DNA of 64,000 nucleotides from Echiichthys vipera. Taxonomy: Eukaryota; Chordata; Actinopteri; Perciformes; Trachinidae. The stretch spans positions 2,018,676 through 2,082,675 of the forward strand of contig OY829662.1 in assembly GCA_963691815.1 (NCBI GenBank), written 5' to 3'. A model generated the notes under the pieces. It was not told where the DNA came from and made no database searches. It was given only the letters and a program-made list of their open reading frames with translations. Positions 35,465 through 49,193 of this stretch are shown here, one piece after another; the stretch's first letter is position 1, and every line of letters starts with the position of its first letter. Position numbers and translations under genes: made by a program.

Positions 35465-36748
35465 TCAGACCTTGTTAACTCTTATTTAAGCTTGTGAATA
35501 TGAACGCCAGCAAGACTAAGGAGATGATGGCGGAAGCAGGAAAGGAACCACGCCCCACTTATTATCGATTGATCATCAGTTGAGAGGATGGACCGCTTCA
35601 ACAACCGTGTTGTCCCCACCCTGACTGAGAAAGGAAAAGTCTGAGACGGCTTCATCTTTTACTTATCTCCTCAAATACTGAAATACAGTAATAACAAAAT
35701 AAAGAATTTCTACTCCTGCACCAACATCACTGCAATGCCCTGCAAAGAGTGGTTCATTCAGCTGAATAATAGGCGGTGCTCCGCCCTGCACTGGGGGAAT
35801 AAGGCTAGGACTGACACATTGTCATGCTGTTGCCGTGGGTTGGCATTCACAGTAAACTCTATGGCTTGGCCGAGCAGGTGGGCTGAGCGTGGAGGAAGTA
35901 ACACATGTCAGGGGTGGCGGCAGAGGGAAAGGCAGGCATATGCTCTCTCTTTGTGGCCTGGCCTTCCCGCTTCAACGGACAATATGGCAGAGAAGCACAT
36001 CTGACCCAAAATAATATCCTCGCAGACGGCAAGACAAGCGTCATCCCGGCCGTCGCTGCAGCTCAAACTCCTGGCATTTCCAAACACACTCTTCTTTTCT
36101 ATCTGGGTTAGCTCAGGGCTATTTTCAGAAGTGTTCTTGTGAATGAGGCGGGGTAAATCAGCGAGGTAAAAGGCCAAACCCCCCAAAGGGAGGCTGAATT
36201 TATCCCTGCCGTCTCCAAGTATTGACCAGTGGCATCTCGGCTTTCACCCTGAACCCTGTGTTTCTCTGTCGCACAGTGTTGCGCTCAGTCCTCTCTGCCT
36301 CCTTTACTCTAACGCTGCTGCTTCTCACAGCACAGTATAAAGCCCAGCCGATATGCAAACATGATGTTTGTGGAGGAATTGTAATCCAATGTCTTTCTTT
36401 TTGAGAATGAACAACGTGTGCTTGGCCTACAGTCTGTTGCAGATGTTTAATAATAGCAGCTATTAAGTAAGTATAGATTTGGCTTTTTTCAGGGCACAAG
36501 AAGTCGATAAAACTGTGCTTGAGTTCAAGTTTAAAAATGAATGTTTATGTTACTTATGACCATGGTTCTAATGGCATTTCAGTGTGAAGTAAGTCCAACC
36601 TACACATTGAAATATAGTCACTGAAATGCTGTTGAAACTGAACAGATGTTTTGGTCCTGCAGCTTACAGAAAGTGACCCACGACAGTTTTGGTCACACTT
36701 AAACAACGTATTCTATGGTTACTCCTGTGGTCAGTAGAGAAATGGTGC
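35465..36748. other. No gene seen
   Basis: Short dissimilar frames only; no repeat recognised. Confidence 0.45.
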
Positions 36749-37394
36749 ACCACATTATAAGGCGCATAGAACAGACGCTACAGTCTAGGCTGGGGTTACG
36801 TTAAGGACCGCCTCTAAACTCATTGATGCTAAGTTGGCGTGCTAGCGCTGTTGCCTTCAGTCGAATAGTGATCGTACGGACTCTTCTTCTTGCTGCTCTG
36901 TGTTCAACAACCCACTGTTGGAGTTTGTCCTCCAGCTGCAGCCGTCTCGCTCTGTTCCCTCTAAACTCTGTTTAGTCTTCTTTACTTGGCGCAGGTCGTC
37001 TTGTTGCTTCCTCCACTTCGGCACCATTGATTGGTTCATGTTCAACTCTCTGGCTGCTGCTCTATTCCCGTGTTCTACTGCGTGACTAATGGCCTTGAGT
37101 TGAAACTCTGCGTCGTAAGCGTGTCTCTTAACAGGAGCCATTTTGGGCTCTTTACACAAACACACACATGGAAATGAAACGGCACGCTTCGCGCAGTCGT
37201 ATATCTCAACATGCACCGCGCGTTACTTCTTCTACGGGGGAAAACAGAGTCGGCGGCTGCTCACCGTAGTTGCGAGACCTGTTGTGGCTCAATATTGGTC
37301 CATATATAAGGAGCACCGGATTATAAGGCGCCCTGTCGGCTTTTGAGACATTTGAAGGTTTTTAGGTGCAACTTGTGGTGCGGGGAATACGGTA
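36749..37394 (-). mobile_element. Pogo-like element, second copy
   Basis: Shares about 640 bp with the 4.6-kb copy: ATTATAAGGCGCATAGAACAG near the left and a right end with GGGGAATACGG followed by TA. The left terminus is eroded. The minus-strand frame at 36857-37216 is longer (119 codons) than in the first copy and adds a segment with KKTKQSLEGTERDG after the helix-turn-helix, still without the DDE domain. Confidence 0.8.
36857..37216 (-). pseudogene. Pogo/CENP-B-type transposase N-terminal fragment
   Basis: 119 codons. Residues ~28-80 have the CENP-B/Brinker-type helix-turn-helix pattern (KRHAYDAEFQLKAISHAVEH, GNRAAARELN, MVPKWRKQQDDL). The family protein is normally several hundred residues with a DDE/D integrase-like domain, which is missing. 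The reading frame runs into unrelated sequence after QQEEE. Confidence 0.6.
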
Positions 37395-39257
37395 CCTGTA
37401 GCATTTTCAGCTCATCGCCATTTTGATGCTGTGATTGAATGAATTTTGGACCCATCCCTCAACCTCCAATAAACCAAAAGATTGTGCCGCGTTAACCCAT
37501 CATCAACAGCACAATGCATTAAAGTCAACCAAGCAATCACACATTATCCCTACATTCACAGAAACTTCTCACAAATAATAACAAGAAAAACAAATTCCAC
37601 ACAAATACAAACAAGACAAATGTGTGTGTGTATTTGATATCAGCTACAAACTCAGTACGGTCCGCCCTTCGTCAGTTGTGTGGCGTAGTCGGGCATTTTT
37701 TTAAATCTAGATGGAGTGAATGAAAATATTGCAGTCCCTATTGACAGTAGCTTGGTTATTAATGGATGTGATAATACTACGTGACCAATTGGTGAACTGT
37801 AGTGTTTAGTATCGGCTCGACCGAGGTGGTGCTAAATAAAGTACCGACGTTTGCTAACGAGAAACCAAAGGAGGGAGTTTTGTCTACATTTCACCTACAA
37901 ACTGAATCTGCACAGTAAATGTATTCAAATGAAAGTTTACTATTTCCTTTGAAAAAAGAAAAGCAACAAAACAATGCTTCAAACATGTTACTCAACCCCC
38001 TCCCCATGTGTTGGATCGGAAACGATGTGGCAGAAAGTAAAGACAAATGACTTCAGCTTTAACTTTATTATCCCCACGGGCGGATTTGTTTCACAGCCAA
38101 TGAAAACATGCAATGAACATAAAACACAACACGAAATGAGTTGACGCACACAAGCGCACATAAAACAACACAACCTGGAGAACATCCAGCCATCGTCATC
38201 CAACCCAATCAGTCGTTTGACAGATGCTATCACATAAAACGGAGAAAATGTAAATGCCGTTTAAAATGAAGCTTCCTTCACAGCCAACTGTTGTATTCCC
38301 CTCATCCGTGATGTTAATGCTCCTGTCTCCAGGTCATGCAGTCCTCTCTAGGCTGTGCACTGTGGCGTCGCTCAGCTCTTCACACCTTTTTTTACCAGCC
38401 TTCAGCGCCTGAAGCTGCAGCCTCAGCTGGCAGGTCCGCTGGGTGTCCTGAGGCTGTCTAGCGTCTCCATCCAGCAGCCAGTGGCGTTTCGGTCGGGGCC
38501 TTAGAGCCCGGACACAACCTGTCATGCCATCAAGCATCTGTGCACTCTGGGAACTCATGCCAAGCCGAGACCTGTTGCCTGATGGATGGTGCAGTCACTG
38601 TAAACAACGCGACATCACTGCTCCGGTCTCTGATCCAGTTTCCTGCCACATGTCGCCAAAAGAGAGGAACACAAAAATGATCCAAATATACAATGAGGCT
38701 TCATTTTCACAGAGCGTGTTTGTTTCCTCACAAACTATCTACCGCCTGCAGCTGAGCTTAGCGTGGCTCTACGGTCACAAACGAGTGTGCACAGCTGACG
38801 TATTGGCGTCTTGCAATCTGCCGCTGATAAACTTCGGTCTTTTGTCAAACACACGTCCTGACTGCAGACACATGCCGGCGTTATCCTTCCACGCACCAGA
38901 GGGGAGAGATGTTTGCCATCCAGAGCCATTAGCTCAACTGTCACAGAGTGATAGGAAGCCTCTGTGTATCTGCAGCTGATGCATGTGATAGAAAAGTCAA
39001 AGATGGAGGGAGAAACACAAGTGTACTGCAGAGGCCCTGCTGCTAACTGTGTGCTCCAACGAGACATCACAACTGGCTTAAACACACCTTTATTTATAGA
39101 ACCCCATTTAACCCCCAGCTATTTTTGATACGACTATTTCGTAAGGGGGCTCCGAGTGATTGGCCACCAATGTTTAACGGCCGATATTTGTTCTAAATAA
39201 TCTGATTGGGGGTCTCTATAAAAGCTGATCAGAGGAGCCAATCATACGACAGAAAAC
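37395..39257. other. No gene seen
   Basis: 38050-38240 (TTTATTATCCCCACGGG) resembles a common fish repeat fragment. A 151-codon frame at 38524-38979 has no recognisable domain. Confidence 0.4.
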
Positions 39258-39337
39258 ACTGAGTATAAAGCCAGGTCGTCGTTCTCCTCAAAGCAATTTC
39301 AGTCAAAAGCAACTGGACTTAGTTATTTGTCTAGGAA

Positions 39338-39371
39338 GACGTTTCACCTCTCATCCAAGAGGCTTCATCAG
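39338..39371 (-). ncRNA. Hammerhead-like core (copy C, left arm)
   Basis: Minus strand CTGATGA ... GAAACGTC with an intact CCTCT/AGAGG stem II, identical in core to the copy A motif. Activity is uncertain. Confidence 0.28.
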
Positions 39372-39733
39372 TTCATGTACGCATCTGACCAGGCTGGGAC
39401 TGGACCAGGACCAGGCTGGGACTGGACCAGGACCAGGCTGGGACTGGACCAACTAACTGGTGTGGAGATCCAGGTATTTAACCTCTCACAAGGCCGATGA
39501 TGTCACTGGAACCCTTTGTGCTCCAAGTGCCAACGATCGTCGTTAGAGTGACAGTCGTTGGTGGAAGTAGGTTTGGACTTCGTTAGTGCTGGTCGAGTCC
39601 TAGCCTGGTCCTGGTCCTGGTCCTGATCCAGTGGTTGGTGGAAGTAGGTCTGGACTTCGTTAGTGCTCTATTGAGTCTTAACGACAGTCGTTGGAGTCAC
39701 AGGAGGCCATGTGTGAACAGTTGTTCTTTGAGG

Positions 39734-39856
39734 TTAGATTGTTGAATGAAGGGATGAAAGGGCAGCATTGTAAACTGGAGATAAGTGGTGTCTCAGACCT
39801 CCTTCTCTGTTAAGTTTTGCATAGATTCTTCTATTCCTCCTCTTTCCTCTTTTGAA
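39734..39856 (-). pseudogene. Penelope-like element endonuclease C-terminal remnant
   Basis: The translated segment has RIYAKLN directly fused to REGGLRHHLSPVYNAAL. In Penelope-like proteins a short 'KPSLN' stretch normally separates these, so there is a small in-frame deletion or degeneration. No GIY-YIG catalytic motifs or reverse transcriptase are present. The family assignment rests on remembered motif similarity and needs a database search. Confidence 0.5.
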
Positions 39857-40236
39857 AGAGAGGAAAGAGAGGTTAAATACCTGGATCTCCACATTTGCTT
39901 TTGACTGAAATTGCTTTGAGGATAACTGTGTATAAAGATGGATCACTTCCCCCCACTGTTCTAAAGTGAAGCCAAAATGTCACCATGTTGTAACTTTGCA
40001 ACCAGAGACTGCACAGTAGTGATCAGGTGGTGGAGTCACGTCATCAGAGTGACGTCCGTAGACACCCGACCAACCCTGAGACGACCACAGCTGTCAATCA
40101 TGACGTTTCACTCCATTTTATAGCATCGAATGACTAATTTAAACCAAACGTACAAGAAAAACCAACTTAAAACTACAGACATCCACAGAAATCGTCTTAG
40201 GGAAAAGTACATTTACAATACTTTCAGTCATTCTAT

Positions 40237-40591
40237 TCATCTATTCACATATTTTTAGTCATTTTGCATCTTTTTGTGCTGGTTTTGCATCTATTTTTAG
40301 TCATCTTGCATCTTTTTGTGGTGGTTTTGCATCTATTTTTAGTCATTTTGCATCTTTTTGTGGTGGTTTTGCATCTATTTTTAGTCATTTTGCGTCTTTT
40401 TGTGGTGGTTTAGCATCTATTTTTAGTCATTTTGCATCTTTTTGTGGTGGTTTAGCATCTATTTTTAGACATTTTGCATTTTTTTGTGGTGGTTTTGCAT
40501 CTATTTTTAGTCATTTTGCATATTTTTGTGGTGGTTTTGCATCTATTTTTAGTCATTTTGCATCTTTTTGTGGTGGTTTTGCATCTATTTT
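40237..40591. repeat. 42-bp minisatellite, about 8 copies
   Basis: Unit TTTTGCATCTATTTTTAGTC followed by ATTTTGCATCTTTTTGTGGTGG. Each unit is itself two related 21-bp halves (TTTTGCATCTxTTTTxxG). Low divergence between units. Confidence 0.94.
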
Positions 40592-41677
40592 TACTACTAC
40601 TACTGTACTCCATGTTGGCATCCATATAGTTAATTAATCAAATCAAGTTGTGATTCTTTTTTTTTCTGTTAAGATGAAACCGAGACCATCAGATTTGAGA
40701 CTGAGCAGCGTCCAGGTCCGTCCTTTGGTTTCCTCCCGAGTGCTGCAGTGGCAGGCTCAGAGGTCTGATTGAGGACGTTCTCTGCAGGCGAGCGTCACTT
40801 GTTAGCACCATCCCTGAGACTTCACACACATGCTGGGGCTGAGAAGTGTGTCCTCAGCCCCGCCGCTGACAGCTGCTGTCATCACCGGTGTGTCAGCGCC
40901 CTCTAAAGGCCGCTCAGAGAGATAACCTGACACCACTCAACTCCCACTGTCTGAATTGATTTTGCATCCAAAGCTTTTGCTCTTTTTGGCTTAAAACGGG
41001 GAAATATGGAATATTAAACTTGCACTTGTGAGGTATCCACAATTTTCCACACTCTCTTCATGCAGGAAATCCACCTGCATGGGCATTTTTGGCTCCGGTG
41101 CTACGAGAGCAGCCTTGCCAACCACTTCTATAATCCACAGGGTGAATAAAAATGGATTTGGCTGGGACAGACGCCCAGTAAGCCACCTTAAACCAACAGG
41201 CAGGATCATTCACAACACAGATTCTTTCACATACACGCTCATTTGTCTCAGGTCATTTACCGACCTGCAGGTCCGTCAGCACGTTCGTGTTTATATCTGG
41301 ACCTTTCATCTGAAATCAGATTCAGCGTTAAAAAGACAACTGTCCTCCCGGTCCTCTGAAGAGCAGAGGTGGCGAATAAAGCATTTAATAGTCATTAATA
41401 ATCATGAGTCGGTCAGTGTGACAGCAAAGAGAGAAACCTCTGAAAATGCGACTTTTGCTCCACCAGTGAAGCAGCACGAGTGCACATGTCTGTGGAGGAC
41501 GGAGGCTGTCAGAGTGAGCGAGCGTTTCCTGGCACGCCGTCCTCTGCTCCCTCTGTCTCCAGAGGCCTCGGGCAACAGACGGGTCACAGCGAAGCCACAT
41601 TTTAAATCCGGTGTGCAGATGGACACCAGTAGCTGTTCTAAATCTTGAGCGCCTTGGCACCGGGCGGCAGCAGAGAG

Positions 41678-41720
<43 letters not shown>

Positions 41721-41942
41721 CGGGCCTCCATACCGATACATCTTCATGTCGATATCGTGATTCTGCTCCGAACCACGTGTCGGCTGTTTGCAACACTTTT
41801 ACCTGCACTGTCATCGCAGCTCCCACCATGAGAAATAGGAATTTAACGCCAAGTCGCACTTAAATAACGTGCTCCAGCAGAAGCTTCAGGCGTCTGGATT
41901 GTAAAATATGCAGTTTGATTAAATGGGCTTTTTAGGATTACC
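40592..41942. other. No assigned gene; one unexplained 206-codon frame
   Basis: A plus-strand frame at 41028-41648 (206 codons) overlaps no recognised repeat except the GA tract just after it. No domain, signal peptide or membrane segment was seen; composition is not clearly coding. Left unannotated as a gene. Confidence 0.35.
41678..41721. repeat. (GA)n microsatellite
   Basis: AGAGAG tract with one ACAG interruption. Confidence 0.9.
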
Positions 41943-42124
41943 GTGTTTTCCACACTATTAGGAGCACCCCGTTATAAGGCGCATAGAACAGACGCTACAG
42001 TGGAGGCTGGGGTTACGTTCTGCATCCATTAGATGGAGCTGCGCTAAAGGGAACGTCAACAAAACAGTCAGGGGAGGTCGTCTTGTTGCTTCCTCCACTT
42101 CCGCACCATTGATTGGTTCATGGT
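41943..42124 (-). mobile_element. Pogo-like element fragment
   Basis: Left terminus (TA then CCGTGTTTTCCACACTATTAG) and ~180 bp of internal sequence (CAGACGCTACAGTGGAGGCTGG) match the 4.6-kb copy. The element stops inside the helix-turn-helix region at GGTTCATG, where Harbinger-like sequence begins. Confidence 0.72.
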
Positions 42125-42211
42125 ACGGTTGCACTCACACTGGTCAAACGAATGACTTTCCCTGTAAAACCTGTTTGGACACGGTACGGATGGACAGTGT
42201 GAGTGCGCCCA
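42125..42211 (+). mobile_element. Harbinger-like terminus fragment fused to a pogo-like fragment
   Basis: The last ~87 bp match the non-Myb terminus of the Harbinger-like family (GTTGCACTCACACTGGTC to GGACAGTGTGAGTGCGCCC). It is joined without spacer to the truncated pogo-like element ending GGTTCATG near 42121. Confidence 0.65.
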
Positions 42212-42917
42212 GAGAGGATACAGGAGTCAGCCACATTGATGAATAAGAGCTTCATTCCTTTCTTCTTTTCCTCTTAGTCAGATTCGTAAATGCAGCCCTC
42301 AGCTACGTCTCTTCAGGCCACATTTACCTGCGTTCTGCTGCTCTTCTCTTCTGTTTCGACTCGCTGAATCCACACGTCCTTCTCTTTATCTCGGCTCCAG
42401 TCGTCCTCAGAGCTCCCAACCCTCTTGGGCCGTGACCGATTGAGTTCATTCTGGGAAACCTAGAAAAAAGTCATCACAGCAGGAGGCAAATTGAAGGAAA
42501 CTCATTTCTCTCTTTAGCTCCTCGACAGAGAGACTCACATCCCTGCTATAGAGAGACAACGTCCTGCGCCTCGTCTCCTCGTCTTCATATATTTATATTG
42601 GGACATTTTCAAAATCTGTCTTCCTGAAAAGCTAAAAAGTCTTTTCCGGGACTTCCCTTCCACATTATGGACACAGAATTTGCCATTTTAACCATATAAA
42701 ACACCATTATTGTGTTAGGATTCCGACTAATGTTGTATATTCTTTGAATAATTCCTCTCCAAAAGGACAATACAGAATCTATTTACACTTCCAGCCTTTG
42801 CAAAGACACATGATCTTCTCTCTCACCTGACTCCCCAACGACCACCAAGGCACCTGTTGTTGCCGAACACATCAACTCGACACCCACTTCTCCAGGATTA
42901 AAGGGGGGCTTTAGTAA
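42212..42917. other. No gene seen
   Basis: Unique-looking DNA between transposon fragments. Confidence 0.45.
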
Positions 42918-43330
42918 CCTAAAGCACGGGGCACGAGACGGACTCACAGTGGGAGTGCGCCCTTAGAGGAATACTTTACCCATTTTAATCCAGGTCTGGA
43001 TCATGGCAGTGTGGTCTTTGTGTTCAGTGTAATTGGCCTACACTGACGTGACACAGACCTGTATTAAAATGGGTAAAGTATTCTTCTAAGGGCGCCCCCC
43101 CACTGTGCCTCCGTCCCGTGCCCTGTGCTTTAGGGTCCTTGTCCCCCCCTCCAGGCCCGTTTGTACTCACACTACCTGGGCCTCGGAGAATGCTTCTTGC
43201 TGCCTATACGTCATCACGCCGTAACACGTCACACGCATTGATGACGTCATGGCGATGCGTGGCTTTGTTTCCAAATCTTTCCGTAGACCTCAGAGTTTTT
43301 GTGCGTCTTGTCGACTGTTTTTGAATATTT
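42918..43330. mobile_element. Harbinger-like element ends arranged as an inverted duplication
   Basis: Two copies of the same (Myb-side) terminus face each other. The right-facing end at 42918-42963 finishes GCGCCC-TTA, and the left-facing copy from 43085 runs on to 43330, where it is cut by a SINE fragment. The short unique sequence between them is also inverted-duplicated, giving two 81-bp arms (42918-42998 and 43054-43134) around a 55-bp centre. The leftward copy contains a broken Myb-like frame (43140-43330, minus). Confidence 0.75.
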
Positions 43331-43531
43331 TCAGGTGTTTGGTTCATTGATGACTCTAAATCACCCGTAGGTGTGAATGGTTGTCTGTCTCTGTTTGTCT
43401 CTATGTGTCCTGTGATAGACTGGCGTCCTGTCCAGGGTGGACGCCGCCTCACGCCCGATGTCAGCTGGGATCGGCTTCAGCCCCCCCGCGACCCCGACAG
43501 GGACAAGAGGTTGAAGATGAATGAATGATAA
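43331..43531 (+). mobile_element. tRNA-SINE 3' fragment
   Basis: The 3' part of the 11.5-kb SINE family, from CAGGTGTTTGGTTCATTGATG to the GAATGAATGATA tail. It is 5'-truncated and joins the broken Harbinger-like copy at 43330. Confidence 0.8.
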
Positions 43532-44724
43532 TAAAAGAATAATTTGTGCAGACCTAATCTCATCTAAACCTTCATCCGCCACCCACTCCCTCCCCTCCTC
43601 TCTTCTCTTTCTCTCCATCTCCTCTTCCTCTGTCTTGTGTCCCTGCCGTTGTCGATTCGCTGTTTCGTGCCAACAAGACGTTTCCAGCGCCCGGCTCTCA
43701 GATCACCCGATTCCCCGTCTGACCTTGCCTTACCCACAAGGCTGCGGGTCGTCGGCCGCATGCTCATCTAATTCCACAAATTGTGGCCGGAGCTCCTGTT
43801 CTGTCGAGCCCAGCACTTTGGTTTCCATTTATAGCGCTGCGCCTTTTCAGGATTCTCATCGTTATTTACCCTGATGGAGGGAAGGTGAGCTTCAGCCCTG
43901 GCGAATTCCTAACGACAGCACCTCCAGGCTGTCGTAACGGGTATTAAACAATTATATGAAGGCGTGCAGAGCGGAGGCAGTGTCATGCAGGCCAGTATTT
44001 CTTCTCGCCGCACTGCTGACGAGGCTCAACGACTTCATTAAAGGTGGTTGTGCAGAAACAGGACATTAGTCATTTGTGTGCACGCTCTAGGTCAGATGTA
44101 AGGCGACTTTATATGAGTATAAGTGTTATACTAGTGTATTGTTAGTGTGCCTTTTTGCTCATTTTCTTCCCAGTGATCAACATCTTCCACCTTGAAACAA
44201 CATGAAAGAGAACTTTTTAAAAGAGGATCCAACTTCATCACAGGCTGCTCTCCGCTGATGGATGCTTGGATACGAGCTCACGCTGTTCCGCCAAACTTTA
44301 TTCAAACCCTCAGAACTTTACTTTAAAGTCTTGGTGAGATCCCAGAGCCGCCGAAGACACCAACGTGTGTCACGCTAAGTTCTGCTTCACTGTATGGTGC
44401 TACCCCAGAAGTCCTGAGTTTAAATATTTCACTGAGAGTGAAAATGATCAAGATGTGGAACACAGCGATACAGAATACACATGAAACTGTCGCTGACACT
44501 GAAGACTCCAATCAGCCACTTAAGGGAAAACAAAAGGGGGTAAAAGGCTTAAAATGTAAGATTTCAATCATTTGACATGCTGTATGTAAAGTTCATTGAT
44601 AACATCACATCGTTTAACTGAAACAGATGTTAAAGGAGGAAAATCTGGTCAGAAAACACTTGATTTCCATGCCAACACATTCATTTTCTTTACACTGCTT
44701 CTTTAATATCACCTTATTACTGTG
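43532..44724. other. No gene seen
   Basis: Non-coding between SINE fragment and Rex3 fragment. Confidence 0.45.
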
Positions 44725-45309
44725 CAGCCCCCTCAAGTGAAGGAGTTCAAGGACCTCGGGATCTTGTTCACGAGTGAGGGGACGATGGAGCGTGAGTTTG
44801 GCCGGAGAATCGGAGCAGCGGGGGCGGGGCTGCAGTCGCTCTACCGCACCGCTGTGATGAAAAGAGAGCTGAGGAAGACAAAGCTCTGGATCTACCGCTT
44901 AGTCCTGGTTCCTACCCTCACCTGTGGTCATGAAAGCTGGGTCAGGACCCAAAGAACCAGGTCGAGGGTACAAGCGGCCGAAATTGGTTTCCTCAGGAGG
45001 GTGGCTGGAGTCTCCCTTAGAGAGAGGGGGAGAAGTTCAGCATCCGTGAGGAACTCGGAGTAGAGCCGCTGCTCCTTTGCGTTGAAAGGAGCCAGTTGAG
45101 GTGGTTCAGGATCATCTGGTAAGGATGAACCCTGGGCGCCTCCCTAGGGAGGTGTTCCAGGCACGTCCAGCTGGGAGGAGGCCTCGGGGAAGACCCAGGA
45201 CCAGGTGGAGAGATTAGATCTCCACACTGGCCTGGGAACGCCTCAGGATCCCCCAGTTAGAGCTGGTTAATGTGGCCCGGGAAAGGGAAGTTTGGGGTCC
45301 CCTGCTGCA
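44725..45309 (+). mobile_element. Rex3/RTE-type retrotransposon fragment (both ends missing)
   Basis: Starts CCCCCTCAAGTGAAGGAGTTC and encodes KEFKDLGILFTSEGTMEREF, RRIGAAGAGLQSLYRT, LVPTLTCGHESWV and GFLRRVAGVSLRERG (113-codon frame to 45063). It then shifts frame into GVEPLLL. The 3' end is cut at GGTCCCCTGCT, so the PPRPDPG terminus and GATGA tail are absent. Confidence 0.78.
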
Positions 45310-45409
45310 GAGGAGATTTGGCTTTAAAATGCATACACAAGTAAAATGATTGTGCGCTTGTTTCAGTGATGTGGTCTCATTTTGATATTGAGCTCATTAT
45401 CATGTGTGC

Positions 45410-45474
<65 letters not shown>

Positions 45475-46059
45475 GTGTGTGTGTGATCTCTAGGTGTGTG
45501 TCTCCCTCTTGTGGATCGACAGATGATTACAGCTTGTTAACGTGGCTCACTAACAGTTGGACACTGTGCACATCCAAGCTGAATTCTGCCAGGATAATTA
45601 ATGAGCCCTTAACATCCTGTGAGAGAAATATCTAACGCTCACCCCGAGTGTGTCGGGTGATTGATGCTGCAGAGGAAGGGGGGAGGGGGGGCGGGGGCGC
45701 AATGCACATTCCTCTTTGCACAAATAAGATCAGCACTTTCACGGAGTAGCTGCCGTTCTGCTCTCTAAAAGCCACTCAGCACTTGTTGTGAGTCCAAAGT
45801 AAAACTTCTCAGAGCAGTGGAAACGGAGCGGGCTGCAGATGGCTTGTAGCCGGGCCGAGCGCCGCGGTGTGAGCAGCAGATGGCAGAGTGCCGAGCTGAT
45901 GGATGCACTGTCTGAAGCTCCAGACAAGAAACCTGCTGCTGCAGCTCCCAAACATCCAGACGACACACGCGCAGAAGCACCAAAAAGATGATGTTGATTT
46001 CACAACGGATAGATGCTACGTTAGCTGATGTATAAGAGAAGTTTTATAGTTTATATGTG
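45310..46059. other. No gene seen
   Basis: (GT)n tract with a conserved right flank, a G-rich run at 45677-45700; small frames without similarity. Confidence 0.45.
45412..45486. repeat. (GT)n microsatellite
   Basis: About 37 GT units with a TATGTAT interruption near the right end. The right flank ATCTCTAGGTGTGTGTCTCC is the same as at 47776. Confidence 0.93.
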
Positions 46060-46062
46060 TTA

Positions 46063-46659
46063 GGGCGCCCTCCCACTGTGCGTTCGTCCCGTGCCCCGTG
46101 CTTTAGGGTCCTTGTCCCCCCCTCCAGGCCCGTTTGTACTCACACTACCTGGGCCTCGGAGAATGCTTCTTGCTGCCTATACGTCATCACGCCGTAACAC
46201 GTCACACGAATTGATGACGTCATGGCGATGCGTGGCTTTGTTTCCAGATCTTTCCGTAGACCTCGGAGTTTTTGTGCGTCTTGTCGACTGTTTTTGAATC
46301 TTTTCATCGACCAAATCTGCAGTAAACACTCCATCTCCGCATCACACCAACGTGAACCTTTCACCGCCATTGTTTTAAATGTCCGCGCATGGTCCCTCCT
46401 TCTTTTTTCTACGTCCCAACAGGCGCACAGGAAATGACCTCAGAACCGCCGTAGGCCTCGTGCTCGTACACGTGTGCACGCTCGTGCTCGAACATGTGCA
46501 AACGCGCTTTACAAAAGCCCACCTCTCCCAAACGAGCTGTGGACGGCCAACTGGCCACAGCTAGACGCGGAGCAGTTGCACTCACACTGGTCAAACTCAC
46601 TAGGCTTTACCCGCAAAACCTGTTTAGGCCCAGTGCGGAAGGACAGTGTGAGTGCGCCC
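46063..46659 (-). mobile_element. Harbinger-like non-autonomous element, copy 5 (597 bp)
   Basis: TTA duplication at 46060-46062 and 46660-46662. Ends begin GGGCGCCCTCCCACTGTG and finish CAGTGTGAGTGCGCCC. The Myb/SANT-like frame is open on the minus strand at 46140-46370 (76 codons). Full-length and little diverged from copy 2, which suggests recent amplification. Confidence 0.83.
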
Positions 46660-46662
46660 TTA

Positions 46663-48987
<2,325 letters not shown>

Positions 48988-49193
48988 GTTGTCTGGAGCC
49001 TGGTGCTCCTGGTCTCCCATGGCAGAGTGGTCTGGAGCCTGGTGCTCCTGGTTTCCCATGGCAGAGTGGTCTGGACCCTGGTGCTCCTGGTGTCCCATGG
49101 CAGAGTGGTCTGGAGCCTGGTGATCCTGGTCTCCCATGGCAGAGTGGTCTGGAGCCTGGTGCTCCTGGTCTCCCATGACAGAGTGGTCTCAGG
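48988..49193. repeat. 39-bp minisatellite, block 1 (5 copies)
   Basis: Unit GGAGCCTGGTGCTCCTGGTC followed by TCCCATGGCAGAGTGGTCT. The block ends AGTGGTCTCAGGCTAAGG, the same transition seen at the end of block 2. The 39-bp period (13 codons) keeps several frames open. Confidence 0.94.

Larger units (their letters stand above)
39271..39924. mobile_element. Palindromic Penelope-derived element, copy C, with endonuclease C-terminal fragment
   Basis: Flanked by ACTGAGTATAAAG (39258-39270) and ACTGTGTATAAAG (39925-39937). The left arm is complete; the right arm is reduced to the outer ~30 bp. The centre contains, on the minus strand, a fragment whose translation ends REGGLRHHLSPVYNAALSSL, which resembles the tail after the GIY-YIG nuclease of fish Penelope-like retroelements. 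This fragment is the basis for linking the family to Penelope-like elements. Confidence 0.8.

Noticed and set aside
41028..41648. 206-codon plus-strand frame
   Set aside because: No recognisable domain, no splice context, no codon signature I could support; kept only as an unexplained frame.
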